Source: Sphingomonas sp. SRS2
GTDB lineage: Bacteria; Pseudomonadota; Alphaproteobacteria; Sphingomonadales; Sphingomonadaceae
Assembly: GCF_000971055.1 (NCBI RefSeq)
Contig: NZ_LARW01000063.1
Location: 1 to 57,328, forward strand
DNA length: 57,328 nucleotides
Direction of reading: 5' to 3'
Positions 49,711 to 57,328 of the stretch are shown here, in pieces. Made by a program: the position numbers and the translations under genes. Below the pieces are notes generated by a model, which saw nothing but the letters and a program-made list of their open reading frames with translations, was not told the DNA's origin and did no database searches. Numbering within the stretch: the stretch's first letter is position 1; each line of letters opens with the position of its first letter.

Positions 49711-49791
49711 AGCGGTCCCCCCAATTTTGCCGCCGCTTCGCTCCGCTACCCGGCAACAAAATCGGTTCCCCCGCTGCCCGCTTCGCGGCGG
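49711..49791 (+). promoter_or_regulatory. conserved GC-rich leader, copy B
   Basis: Matches copy A at both blocks: AGCGGTCCCCCCAATTTT at the front, and AAAATCGGTTCCCCCGCT then CCCGC..CGCGGCGG at the back, with a different GC hairpin between. It ends 97 bases before the zinc-ribbon gene start. Confidence 0.55.
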
Positions 49792-49887
49792 CCAAGCCGT
49801 CCCTGACCGCCTCAACACCGCGTCCCGATGAGCCCATCCTCATCGATGAGAGATGGGGAGCACGGCATCATCCTGATGGAGGCTCTT

Positions 49888-50454
49888 ATGGACAAACTTT
49901 CCGACGATCTCCGGGCGCTGTTCAACGCTCCGATGTGCCCGTACTGCGCGACGCTCTACGATCCCGAGCAATATGACGAGGTCGATGAATGCGCCCGCTG
50001 TTCGAACTGCGGCAGGACATACCAGGTCGCAGCCGAACAGCGTCCATCACAGCCGGACTCTCCACAGGAAGCGCCGCTGTCAGAACCCGCACAAACGGAT
50101 GCTCTGGCGCAGTTTCGCGAGGAGGTGGATCGCATCTCGAAAGACATGATGCGCCAGTCGCCTCGCGCTCTTGCGGGTCAAGCCCAAGCCACATGTCGGC
50201 GGCGGCGGCGGCTGGCTCGGCCGCCTCGACCACTCGATCCCCCAGCACCTTCATCGCCGCACCGGCCTTGCCGATATTGGCGAGCGCGGCGACCGTGCGC
50301 AGCTGGTCGGTGCGCTGACGGATATTCTGGTCCATGCGGGCCGTGGTGCCGCCGCCCGCCTGGATCATGGCGAAGGCCTTGCCGGCATCGATCGAGGAAA
50401 GCTGCTGGCGATCACCGACCAGCACAAGCTTGTCAACGCCCAGGGCCGCGGTGA
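49888..50454 (+). pseudogene. zinc-ribbon protein whose end is fused to relaxase debris
   Basis: The first ~90 codons look like a real small protein: MDKLSDDLRALFNAPMCPYC, with a zinc ribbon CPYC...CARCSNCG (residues ~17-45), and an acidic helix ALAQFREEVDRISKDMMRQS. Beyond about 50160 the frame runs antisense through the inverted relaxase fragment and becomes a run of Arg/Pro-rich nonsense, stopping at 50454. The natural C-terminus is therefore probably lost. A conserved leader precedes the gene. Confidence 0.6.
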
Positions 50455-50775
50455 TCAGGTGGAGCTTGAGCATGTCGTTGCTCGAGACCATCGACGTCTC
50501 GTCGACCAGCAACATGGTGCCGGCGAGCTTCTCGCGCGCTGCCTCGTAGCGAGGTGTGTCCCGTTCGCTGATGAAGCGCTCGTTCGCGAGCACGAACGAC
50601 GCGATCGTTTGCGCCTTGATGCCGGCCCCTTCGGCGAGGTCGGCCACCATCTTGTTCTGGAAGGCGAGGCCGGTGATCGTCTGCCCCTCCGCTTCCGCGA
50701 CCCGCGCCACCGCCTGGAGCATCGTCGACTTGCCTGCACCCGCGACGCCCTGGACAGAGAGCGAGCGGTCAACCT
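50165..50775 (-). pseudogene. MobF relaxase/TraA helicase internal fragment, inverted
   Basis: The minus strand reads SLSVQGVAGAGKSTMLQAVA (Walker A), AFQNKMVADLAEGAGIKAQT, GTMLLVDETSMVSSNDMLKL (Walker B) and KLVLVGDRQQLSSIDAGKAF, and runs to about MWLGLDPQERE. This is the superfamily 1 helicase part of a TraA/TraI-type relaxase. The C-terminal part of the same protein family lies directly beyond it on the plus strand (50776), so this piece has been turned around. The N-terminal relaxase domain is absent. Confidence 0.85.
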
Positions 50776-51157
50776 CTCGAACCAGCGCCTTTTCAACGTC
50801 GGCGTCACCCGCGTGCGCGACGAGCTGACCATGATCGTGGACGACAAGGAGAAGCTCGAGCGTCAGCTCGACATGAATCCGGGCAATAAGACCTCCGCGC
50901 TCGAGACGCTCGGCCGTCTCGATATCGACGGCAAAAAGGGACCCGGCGCTCAGCCCCGCGAGAAATTCGACCCAGGACCGATCGACGGCGTCGACCTCTC
51001 GGATCTCCCGCCGCTTGTAACCGACCTGCCGCCATTGCCCGACAACTCGGCCTCGGCGTCAGCTGCCAAAAATCCGAAGGCGCCGCCGGACGTGAAGTCC
51101 GATCGCAGCGATCCACTGCCGCCGCTGCCGGAGCGCAGCCTGGGGCTCGACTTGTGA
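50776..51157 (+). pseudogene. MobF relaxase C-terminal fragment
   Basis: The plus strand reads NLSNQRLFNVGVTRVRDELT, MIVDDKEKLERQLDMNPGNK, TSALETLGRLDIDGKKGPGA, then a Pro/Asp-rich tail with IDGVDLSDLPPLVTDLPPLP and PLPERSLGLDL. This is the final helicase motif (RLFNVGVTR) and tail of a TraA/MobF relaxase. It joins the inverted fragment at about 50775. Together they show that the relaxase is destroyed. Confidence 0.85.
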
Positions 51158-51207
51158 ATGGACATACCGCCGGCGTGGTGCCCGCGGCGAAGAGAAGGAG
51201 ACGAACA

Positions 51208-51408
51208 ATGGGTTGGGACTTCGAGCAGGCCGGTAAGTTCGGCAGTGAGAAGGCGGCGGACGACTATGCCCGACGAAACAATATCGACCCGCGCGACGTC
51301 CAGATTACCCGCAAGGGCGAAGAGATCGAGCTCAACATTCGCCGCTCGGCGCTCGACAGGCGAAACCTGCGAGACAATGGCGAAGGCAGGCGGGACGGCT
51401 GGGGCTGA
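51208..51408 (+). CDS. small hypothetical protein behind the relaxase
   Basis: A 66-residue charged protein: MGWDFEQAGKFGSEKAADDY, ARRNNIDPRDVQITRKGEEI, and a basic tail. It has an AAGGAG ribosome binding site. It sits 50 bases after the relaxase stop, a position in which small unknown genes are common on such plasmids. No family is recognised. Confidence 0.65.
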   Translation: MGWDFEQAGKFGSEKAADDYARRNNIDPRDVQITRKGEEIELNIRRSALDRRNLRDNGEGRRDGWG

Positions 51409-51418
51409 GAGCGCGGCC

Positions 51419-51949
51419 ATGGAAAAGCTGAATATCGTTGGCTCGATGCTGGGTTCGATCGTGCCGGTGCTCGTCCTTGTGGGCTCGGCTGCGATCCTGT
51501 TCGCGATCCTGGGCGGAGCCCTTGGACTGTCCGGTCCACCAGCACCTGTTGCCAAACCCCTCATGACCCGGCGCGAGGAGGCCATGCTCGTCGTGCTCGA
51601 GGAGATCTTCCCCATGTATCGTTTCCATGCGCAGGTGGCGATGGGCGCGCTTCTGAAAGCGCCGGCACGGCCTGGCCGACGATCTTCGCCAGCCGATCGC
51701 AATGCGTTCTCGCAAAAGATCGTCGACTTCGTGGTTCAAGACCCGACCACTGGCAAGGTGGTTGCTCTCATCGAAGTCGATGACTGGTCGCATAGCGCGG
51801 CGAGGAACCGCATCCGCGACGCCATGACATCTGGTGCGGGCTATCGCACCTTTCGCATTCCCGCATCGGCTCGGCCCACCATCCCGGCGGTGCTTCGGGT
51901 GGTTGGCCCGCTTCGGGAAGAGTCACTTCAGATCGCCTTCGAAGGATAA
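51419..51949 (+). CDS. membrane-anchored DUF2726 protein
   Basis: A 176-residue protein from the ATG at 51419 (an in-frame ATG at 51377 is an alternative). Residues ~7-30 are a transmembrane helix (GSMLGSIVPVLVLVGSAAIL). The DUF2726 domain follows: LMTRREEAMLVVLEEIFPMY, QKIVDFVVQDPTTGKVVALI and EVDDWSHSAARNRIRDAMTS, with the nuclease-like D-x-x-V-x-x-x-E-x-D pattern of a restriction-endonuclease-like fold. Its role is unknown; cleavage activity is possible by fold only. Confidence 0.8.
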   Translation: MEKLNIVGSMLGSIVPVLVLVGSAAILFAILGGALGLSGPPAPVAKPLMTRREEAMLVVLEEIFPMYRFHAQVAMGALLKAPARPGRRSSPADRNAFSQKIVDFVVQDPTTGKVVALIEVDDWSHSAARNRIRDAMTSGAGYRTFRIPASARPTIPAVLRVVGPLREESLQIAFEG

Positions 51950-51955
51950 TCGGCG

Positions 51956-52099
51956 ATGGGACTGGATGACCGGGATTATATGCGCGAGCGCTACCGTGCT
52001 CGCTCCAGAGACACCAGATGGAATGACCGCGCCGGACGGGTCGAGGGAGCCTGGTTCGATCCCGTCAACCATGGCTTCGAACAGCAGCGCAGCCGGTAA
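51956..52099 (+). CDS. small protein of 47 residues
   Basis: The frame from the ATG at 51956 reads MGLDDRDYMRERYRARSRDT, RWNDRAGRVEGAWFDPVNHG and ends FEQQRSR before TAA. The DDRDYMRERYR start resembles a small protein that I associate with conjugation-type clusters in alphaproteobacteria. It starts 7 bases after the DUF2726 stop. Its short length is the main doubt. Confidence 0.6.
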   Translation: MGLDDRDYMRERYRARSRDTRWNDRAGRVEGAWFDPVNHGFEQQRSR

Positions 52100-52616
52100 T
52101 GGCAGTTCCCGCCCTCAGCGTCGTGGCATATTTCGCTGGCTGCCGTTCGCGCTGTGCTTTCTGTTGGTCGCAATACCGGCCTGGCACTCCCTGAAGCGGG
52201 AGGGATGGTTTCCCCATTCGGGACCGGACTTGCCGTTCCCGGAGACCGGCAGCGTTACAGTCAGTTCTGCCGTCAATCCAGTGTCTGCGTCCGCGCGCAT
52301 GGCGGTGACGACGTCCAACGCCAATGCGGTAGTCCAGCTCTTTGAACCTCGCAGCGGGCGGCATGTGATCTCGGTTTATGTTCGTAAGAACGACCACGCG
52401 ACCGTCGCAGTCCCACCGGGCACCTATCAGATGAAGGTTGCGGAAGGTCAACGCTGGTACGGCCAGAAAGCGTTCTTCGGTTTTTCGGCCACCTATGAGA
52501 CCGTCACACTCCCGATGACGTTCACGCGCGGTCGCGGCAACGGTATCGATCTCCGCAGGCGCCCAGATGGAACGCTTCCCATGCGGCCGAATTGGAGAGC
52601 GCCGAGCCCCATATAG
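52023..52616 (+). CDS. single-pass membrane protein, unknown
   Basis: A 197-residue protein, with ATG at 52023 or 52071 as start. A transmembrane helix (IFRWLPFALCFLLVAIPAWH) lies at residues ~36-55 of the longer form. The rest is an extracytoplasmic domain: AVVQLFEPRSGRHVISVYVR, HATVAVPPGTYQMKVAEGQR, and an end with FSATYETVTLPMTFTRGRGN. The VPPGTYQMKV stretch has a PEGA/carbohydrate-binding-like beta pattern. It overlaps the 47-residue gene, so the three genes 51419-52616 appear coupled. Confidence 0.65.
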   Translation: MTAPDGSREPGSIPSTMASNSSAAGNGSSRPQRRGIFRWLPFALCFLLVAIPAWHSLKREGWFPHSGPDLPFPETGSVTVSSAVNPVSASARMAVTTSNANAVVQLFEPRSGRHVISVYVRKNDHATVAVPPGTYQMKVAEGQRWYGQKAFFGFSATYETVTLPMTFTRGRGNGIDLRRRPDGTLPMRPNWRAPSPI

Positions 52617-53280
52617 CGCTCTCGTTCTGGGGCCATCGCGTGGCCGTCAAGATGAAGGCAGACTGGTCGAACTGGTTGCGGCATATGAGCACGGTGCTAG
52701 CTCGCTCTCCCGTTCAGCGCGCAATACAGCATCGCCTGACGTGAAGCGCTCACCTTTGTTCGGGCGCTCCGCCGTCTTTTCCCGGACGACACCGATACCA
52801 ACACCTTCGAAGCCTGGTATTGAGAACGAAATCTAGGCGATGCAACTCGTCAGCCTTGGTTGCAAACTTGACCAAGGCTATTCTTCTCAAAGCTGGACCG
52901 TTTGTTCGCAATCCGTCTGGTGCTGGCGCAGTGTGCCTAAGCAGAGGCACGCAAGAGACTACGTTTCTGCCCGCCGGAATATTTCGATAAAGGTGGCCGT
53001 TGACTGAGTCCTTCGGACACCATGCCTGCCGTGACCGCGGTTTTTCAACAAGCCTGATTTGAGGAGTTCACGCGCGTTAGAGACAAAGGAAGGCGTAGGC
53101 CCCCACCATAGTCAGAAATGTTCGAATGAAGCGGCGCGCACGCATTACGTCCCACCTTCGATGTCTAGACGAGGTGCCGGCAACGCTTCACCAGGCAGCG
53201 AACTAAGCCGGCGGGTAATGCCCTGGTTGAAACTGTGGTGATTTCAATCTATATGTAACTGACTCAACAGGAATGATCAA
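52617..53280. other. gap without a convincing gene
   Basis: These 664 bases lie between the relaxase-linked genes and the RES module. A 30-codon frame at 52652-52744 (MKADWSNWLRHMSTVLARSP) is the only hint of coding. The rest is AT-richer, with no clear signal. The promoter of the RES module should be near its right end. Confidence 0.4.
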
Positions 53281-53862
53281 ATGGTTCGTCCGGGAAATAT
53301 GGGCTTCGTAGATGCGGATCGTGTCCTCCACGACCGCATCGTGGCAAGCACCGACCGCATAATTAAAATGATGCCGGCGGCGGCAAAGGCCGCCGCCATC
53401 AGCAGTATCGACGTGCCCAGCCTGGTCTTTCATCTCGCTCTTGGCATTCCGGCGGTCGAAACGGATAACCCGGAAGCTGCAGAGAGGATCACGAATGCCA
53501 TCGCTTTCAAGCGACGGATGATCGACGCGGCGGGCGGCGCGCTGACTGCAGAGAGGGTGCGCACGCTGCTCGGACACAAGACGATCCAGGCCGTCTATAA
53601 GGCTGTGAAGGACCGGCGATTATTGATGGTCGAGGACAATGGGACCAAGCTTTTCCCGGTGTTCCAGTTCGACGGCAACGCGATCCTCCCAGGAATTGCG
53701 AAGGTTCTCAGTGCCGCTCCGCATACGACTGGCTGGGCCATCCTGCAGTTCCTCATCGGCGGCGATGAAGGTCTTGATGGCATGAGCCCCATCGAACTCC
53801 TCAAGGGCAGCGACGCAGAGGTCGAACGCATCGTGCGGTTCGCCCGTGCCCTCGAAGACTGA
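53281..53862 (+). CDS. Xre/MbcA/ParS-like antitoxin of a RES module
   Basis: A 193-residue protein (MVRPGNMGFVDADRVLHDRI) directly before a RES-domain gene (5-base gap). Helices around residues 75-110 (GGALTAERVRTLLGHKTIQA, VYKAVKDRRLLMVEDN) look like a DNA-binding part. The C-terminal GWAILQFLIGGDEGLDGMSP, IELLKGSDAEVERIVRFARA is the toxin-binding domain of MbcA/ParS-type antitoxins. It is longer than most Xre antitoxins (~120-150). Confidence 0.75.
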   Translation: MVRPGNMGFVDADRVLHDRIVASTDRIIKMMPAAAKAAAISSIDVPSLVFHLALGIPAVETDNPEAAERITNAIAFKRRMIDAAGGALTAERVRTLLGHKTIQAVYKAVKDRRLLMVEDNGTKLFPVFQFDGNAILPGIAKVLSAAPHTTGWAILQFLIGGDEGLDGMSPIELLKGSDAEVERIVRFARALED

Positions 53863-53867
53863 CGAAT

Positions 53868-54455
53868 ATGGCGGCGGAAGGGAGGATTCCCGTTGCAACG
53901 ACCGCTACGGGCAGGGTGCTCCATCGGGTTCACGGCGCGACGGTCGCTGCCAGATGGTATGGCCGCATGGACGCGACCTGGCGGTGGGACGATCCAGAAG
54001 GCAAATTCGGTGTTCTCTATCTTGGCAAGACGCTCATAGGTCCTTTCGCGGAAACTCTGCTGCGGACGCCAAACGACCGGGATGTCCTTTGGGATCAGGT
54101 GGCCAGGAGACGCGCGGCAACCTTCATTACGACCAGGCCCATCCGACTGGCCAAGGTCCATGGACCGGGCCTCGGCTGGTTCAGGACTACCGTTGCGAGT
54201 GTCTCGGCCGACTTCGATCCGGTTGACAATCCAGGCGCCTATGCGGTGCCGCAGCAGATTTCCGCCCGCGTTTATGAGAACACGAGCCTTGACGGCATTC
54301 AGTACCGATCGCGGTTCGATAGCGACGAGCTATGCATCGCGCTTTTCGATCGGGCCGATGATGCAATCACGCTGCGCGCCGAGGGAGTGGCGATCAGCAA
54401 ATCCTGGGCAAAGAAGCTCCTTTCTGACCGTGGCTACACACTGATCGAACTCTGA
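53868..54455 (+). CDS. RES-domain toxin
   Basis: A 195-residue RES protein: VLHRVHGATVAARWYGRMDA, KFGVLYLGKTLIGPFAETLL, then ITTRPIRLAKVHGPGLGWFR and DGIQYRSRFDSDELCIALFD. The characteristic Arg, Glu and Ser positions (R-x-x-x..., E in FAETLL, and the Y-RSRF segment) are present. RES toxins degrade NAD+ in characterised Xre-RES modules. It is the second gene of the pair, with normal length, and appears intact. Confidence 0.85.
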   Translation: MAAEGRIPVATTATGRVLHRVHGATVAARWYGRMDATWRWDDPEGKFGVLYLGKTLIGPFAETLLRTPNDRDVLWDQVARRRAATFITTRPIRLAKVHGPGLGWFRTTVASVSADFDPVDNPGAYAVPQQISARVYENTSLDGIQYRSRFDSDELCIALFDRADDAITLRAEGVAISKSWAKKLLSDRGYTLIEL

Positions 54456-54683
54456 ACCTCGTCTGGGCTTTCACGGCGCAATTCCACTCGCGGGGCGGTC
54501 GAAAGACCGATAGGCGGAGTCGACAAGGATGCGCTGTTGCAGAGCTGTGGATGCCTGGGCCATCGCCGGATGGTAATTCGGCATGGCATAGGCCTGCCAT
54601 TCTGGCGCCGTTTTCATTGCCGGCTCTTCAAGGTTGTTGGATTTCGCTGCGAGACAGGTTAGCCGGCGCCGCGCAACCCGGCA

Positions 54684-55685
54684 TCAAAGAAACTTGTCGC
54701 CGGCATGGTCTTCGAACCTAGCCGCATCGCGGACATAGCCTGCAACTGTATCGAGCGACTTGTGACGCGAATGGTCCTTCATTTTGAAAAGGTTCGCTCG
54801 CCTCGCGGCCGCCTCGGTAAGGAAGCCCGCGCGGAGAGAATGGCCGGAGAAGAGGGCCGGGTCATAGCCCGCTGCCGATGCGCAGGTTTTCACTAAGCGG
54901 GATACGGTCTTGTCTGTCATCGGATCGGCCGTAACTGCGTCGCCCCGCGTGAGCCGGCGGAAGACCGGGCCTGTCCGCGGCTTGCCGGTAACAGGATCGG
55001 AACCCCTCAGATCGGCTGCCTCCAGCCAGTCGCCGAGCAAGCTCACTGGTCGGATATGCCGGCCTTCGGGGATCGCAATTTCCTGGCCTTCAGCCTCCTG
55101 ATCGCCTTTCGAGCGCGGAATCGTGATCCGCACGCCGCCCGCCTCGAAGGCGAGATCGGACAAGAGCATGGCGGCGATTTCCGAACGGCGGAACGCGCCC
55201 GCCATGCCGACCGCCAGGATCGCCCGGTCGCGCTTGGCGCGCAAGCCCGAGCCCGTGATGGTCGCGAGCATGGCGGTGAGCACATCCGCCGCCGCCGGCG
55301 TCTTCTGGTCCTTCTTGCGCGCATATTTACGGCGCACGCCCGCCATCATCTGGGCGATGACGCCAGCAGCGTCCCGCGCACTGGGCGAGGCGAGACCCAC
55401 CTCCTTGTGATGGTGATTGATCGCCGCGACGCGACGGCCGATCGTGACGGGCGCGATGCCCGCTTCGGCCTCGACATGCGCGAACAGTGCGACGATGTCG
55501 GGATGCGCGGGCAGCGCCTCGACATTGCGTGCGTCGCAGAAGTCGCAAAAGCGCTGCCAGTCCGTGGCGTAGGCCTTTTGCGTCGAATGAGCCTTGGACG
55601 CCGCCAGCGTGTCGCGCGCGCCCTCAATCTCCGAGAGCAGATCGGGCGGAAGATTATTTGAAATCGGAAGCAGGTCGCGGGTCAT
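54684..55685 (-). CDS. tyrosine-type site-specific recombinase
   Basis: A 333-residue integrase. Residues ~25-115 are the core-binding domain (HSTQKAYATDWQRFCDFCDA). The catalytic domain has the first Arg in AGAFRRSEIAAMLLSDLAFE, the box II H-x-x-R in SGHSLRAGFLTEAAARRANL, the second His in DHSRHKSLDTVAGY, and Tyr in that segment. It is of the kind often found near the ends of integrative elements or in plasmids. No att-like repeat was evident within the flanks that I could check. It may have brought the AbiE cargo. Confidence 0.9.
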   Translation of the reverse strand: MTRDLLPISNNLPPDLLSEIEGARDTLAASKAHSTQKAYATDWQRFCDFCDARNVEALPAHPDIVALFAHVEAEAGIAPVTIGRRVAAINHHHKEVGLASPSARDAAGVIAQMMAGVRRKYARKKDQKTPAAADVLTAMLATITGSGLRAKRDRAILAVGMAGAFRRSEIAAMLLSDLAFEAGGVRITIPRSKGDQEAEGQEIAIPEGRHIRPVSLLGDWLEAADLRGSDPVTGKPRTGPVFRRLTRGDAVTADPMTDKTVSRLVKTCASAAGYDPALFSGHSLRAGFLTEAAARRANLFKMKDHSRHKSLDTVAGYVRDAARFEDHAGDKFL

Positions 55686-55761
55686 CAGACATGACCTCGC
55701 ATGCCGCCCCTTCGGCCGAGGGACGCCTCATGGCGATCTAGTGCGCGTGGCGGCTCGGCTG

Positions 55762-56619
55762 TCATTTCGACGCGGCCCGGCCGAGCTGAGCGAGCTTGGC
55801 GTCGAAGAAGGCCTCGCTCCACAGGCTGAGCGACTTGGCGTCGGCAGGACGCAGGAAGCGCTCTACGTCGGCAGCGGCCGCGCTCCAGTCGATCGCCCCA
55901 ATCTTCGCCTTCAGGCTCTGGACGAGCCAGACGCCGTCGATCTCCAGCACCTCGTTCTGCCACGGACCCGTCTGCAGAAGCGCGGCGCCGAGCAGCGGGA
56001 GGTTCGGATAGATGCCGTTCGCGACGTACCAGGAGAAATCGAACCAGTCGCGACCCTTCAAATAGGGCCTGCAAAGGAGCGCGTGGATCTTCAGCGCAAA
56101 ATTCGAGGCGAGATTCTGGTGCCGCACCTGATAATCGGCAGGGAAATCCAGAAAGGTCGTCGCTTCCCCCGATCCGGCCGGCGGATTGGTGTCGATTTCG
56201 AGCTTGATCCTGATCGGCCTGGCACGCCCTGGCCCCGCAAAGCTCAGATTGAGCTGGCTCGCGATGGAATCGTCCTTGAGGATCGCTTCGCGCACCGCCC
56301 GGTCCATCTTGTCTCTGGGCTGAGCCTCGAGCTTCAGGCCGAACTGAGCGAACACCTCGACCAGCGCGGAGAGGTATGGAGACCACCGAAATTCCGGGTC
56401 GGGCGCGCGCAGCAGAAAATTCAGATCCTCCGAAAAGCGCGGAAGTGCGTGGAGAATGCGCAGGCTCGTTCCGCCCTGGAAGAGGGCGACGTCGAAGAAA
56501 TCGGCGCGCCAGAGCGCATAGAGCGCGATCTCCTGGATGATCTCTTTGGTCGCATTCTCTTCCTCGAGGGCATTGGCGGCGCGGTAATCGCGCAGCTTCT
56601 TCTGGATAATCTCAATCAT
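55762..56619 (-). CDS. abiEii: AbiEii nucleotidyltransferase toxin
   Basis: A 285-residue protein from the ATG at 56619, overlapping the abiEi stop by 8 bases. VALFQGGTSLRILHALPRFS, followed by EDLNFLL, is the DNA polymerase beta-type nucleotidyltransferase motif (GGTSLR...FSxDLxF). Here Asn replaces one of the usual catalytic aspartates (DLNF instead of DLDF). Other parts are RIKLEIDTNPPAGSGEATTF (the third acidic residue) and HQNLASNFALKIHALLCRPY. AbiEii is the abortive-infection toxin, which transfers nucleotides to tRNA in characterised members. The DLNF variant is common enough not to imply loss of function. Confidence 0.85.
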   Translation of the reverse strand: MIEIIQKKLRDYRAANALEEENATKEIIQEIALYALWRADFFDVALFQGGTSLRILHALPRFSEDLNFLLRAPDPEFRWSPYLSALVEVFAQFGLKLEAQPRDKMDRAVREAILKDDSIASQLNLSFAGPGRARPIRIKLEIDTNPPAGSGEATTFLDFPADYQVRHQNLASNFALKIHALLCRPYLKGRDWFDFSWYVANGIYPNLPLLGAALLQTGPWQNEVLEIDGVWLVQSLKAKIGAIDWSAAAADVERFLRPADAKSLSLWSEAFFDAKLAQLGRAASK

Positions 56620-57298
56620 TAGTGGGGCCTTTCGGCGAACGCGGCCGGCTCGCGGGCAGAGCAAGCTCCAGTGCGTGCAGGAAGTGGTTGACCAGCTTGT
56701 GCTTGTACACCGGCGTCAGCTTCGCCAACTCCTTGCGCTTGAGCGAGAGGAGGCGGTCTTCGTCGATCCGCAACCCGCTCGTGAGCCAGTCGAGACCTGT
56801 CCAGCCTTGCTTGCGCAGGGCGACGAGATCGAGGAGGGCCCGCAGAGGGCTCGCGACAAAAGCAGTGAGGGCGCCGAACTTCTCCCGCTCGACGCCGACC
56901 AGATACTGATAGTCTTGGATGGCGAGGGGGTGAAAGGTGAAGCGGCCCATGTGGGGCGTGTCGAATTCCAGCGATTTTCGCCTAGGGGTCACGCTCGCGG
57001 TACTGTAGACCGCCTCGGGAATCCAGCCATGGTGGGCGAGGGCGGTCTCGAAGGAAACATAGCTTCCCGGTAGGAAAGCTTGGGCGACCGCGAAAGGATG
57101 AATGGCATCCGATCGATATCGGCTTCCCAGGAGATAGGTTCCGCGCTTCAGACGAATGAGCGAGCCATCTTTCAGCGCACGATTGACGAGCGCATAGCGA
57201 CGTGCCGAGCCGCCGCCGACGGCCTCGCCGAGTTGACGCTCATCAAACACACGGCCAGCGAGATTTCCATCGGACAAGGCGGAGGCGAGGGCGTTCAT
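56612..57298 (-). CDS. abiEi: AbiEi antitoxin/repressor
   Basis: A 228-residue protein with an N-terminal winged-helix region (GRVFDERQLGEAVGGGSARR, YALVNRALKDGSLIRLKRGT, YLL) and the AbiEi C-terminal domain (HPFAVAQAFLPGSYVSFETA, LAHHGWIPEAVYSTASVTPR). It represses its own operon and neutralises AbiEii. It starts 30 bases from the window edge, so its promoter is partly outside. Coupling to abiEii by an 8-base overlap is typical of type IV AbiE modules. Confidence 0.88.
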   Translation of the reverse strand: MNALASALSDGNLAGRVFDERQLGEAVGGGSARRYALVNRALKDGSLIRLKRGTYLLGSRYRSDAIHPFAVAQAFLPGSYVSFETALAHHGWIPEAVYSTASVTPRRKSLEFDTPHMGRFTFHPLAIQDYQYLVGVEREKFGALTAFVASPLRALLDLVALRKQGWTGLDWLTSGLRIDEDRLLSLKRKELAKLTPVYKHKLVNHFLHALELALPASRPRSPKGPTND

Positions 57299-57328
57299 AA
57301 AATTCCTAATACTTCCATAATATGAAAG

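Noticed and set aside
52567-52836. An 89-codon frame downstream of the membrane protein
   Set aside because: It begins inside the previous gene in another frame and has no ribosome binding site or recognisable protein pattern.

Overview
The window is GC-rich, gene-dense bacterial DNA that reads as the accessory part of a plasmid or integrative element from an alphaproteobacterium, most likely a sphingomonad. The pointers are a SciP/DUF1153 cell-cycle regulator, a MucR-type zinc-finger regulator, DUF736, DUF2493, DUF3768, DUF6878 and DUF6915 proteins, a PRTRC cassette, and remnants of a MobF-type conjugative relaxase. No tRNA, rRNA or CRISPR array was seen. All family names come from reading the translations by eye; nothing was searched.

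Layout. Positions 1-4800 are a scar region: the 3' end of a group II intron, a thermonuclease-like gene with a decayed duplicate of its own end 3.5 kb away, an M14 carboxypeptidase pseudogene and an integrase remnant. At 4.8-20.4 kb there is a DpdA-like (7-deazaguanine DNA modification) protein, a long same-strand run of unknown accessory genes, a Phd/YefM-type pair, a NYN/LOTUS-like protein, a HerA-like ATPase coupled to a protein built from seven Myb/SANT-like repeats, an N-6 methylase-like protein, MucR, a Mom-family DNA modification protein, and a truncated PP-loop (PAPS reductase-like) gene. At 20.5-24.9 kb lies a minus-strand operon that looks like a peptide-modification (RiPP-like) locus: a radical SAM/SPASM enzyme with a HExxH domain that has lost its N-terminus, an arginase-fold protein, a GNAT and a family 2 glycosyltransferase. 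It stops at an array of 29-bp repeats.

At 26.6-32.4 kb is a complete PRTRC cassette (ParB, E, C, F, B, A, ThiF). It includes a bacterial ubiquitin-like conjugation set: Ubl-like C, E2-like B, JAB peptidase A and E1-like ThiF. It is followed by a GHKL ATPase. At 35-43 kb an apparently exact 586-bp duplication carrying a DUF736 gene flanks two different VapBC modules, an antiporter pseudogene and a set of small DUF genes. At 43-49 kb are decayed cytochrome c and phosphatase genes, SciP, SSB and a DUF2493 protein. At 49.9-52.6 kb the conjugative relaxase is broken, with an internal piece inverted. The right end (53.3-57.3 kb) is a defence and stability block: Xre/RES-like toxin-antitoxin, a tyrosine recombinase and an AbiE pair.

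Two non-coding patterns cut across this layout. A purine-rich box lies roughly 40-95 nt upstream of at least twelve plus-strand genes. A conserved GC-rich leader precedes the DUF2493 gene, the zinc-ribbon gene and, in a divergent form, ssb. Many genes are joined by 4-nt ATGA or similar overlaps, so translational coupling is common. The number of pseudogenes and truncations shows repeated rearrangement.
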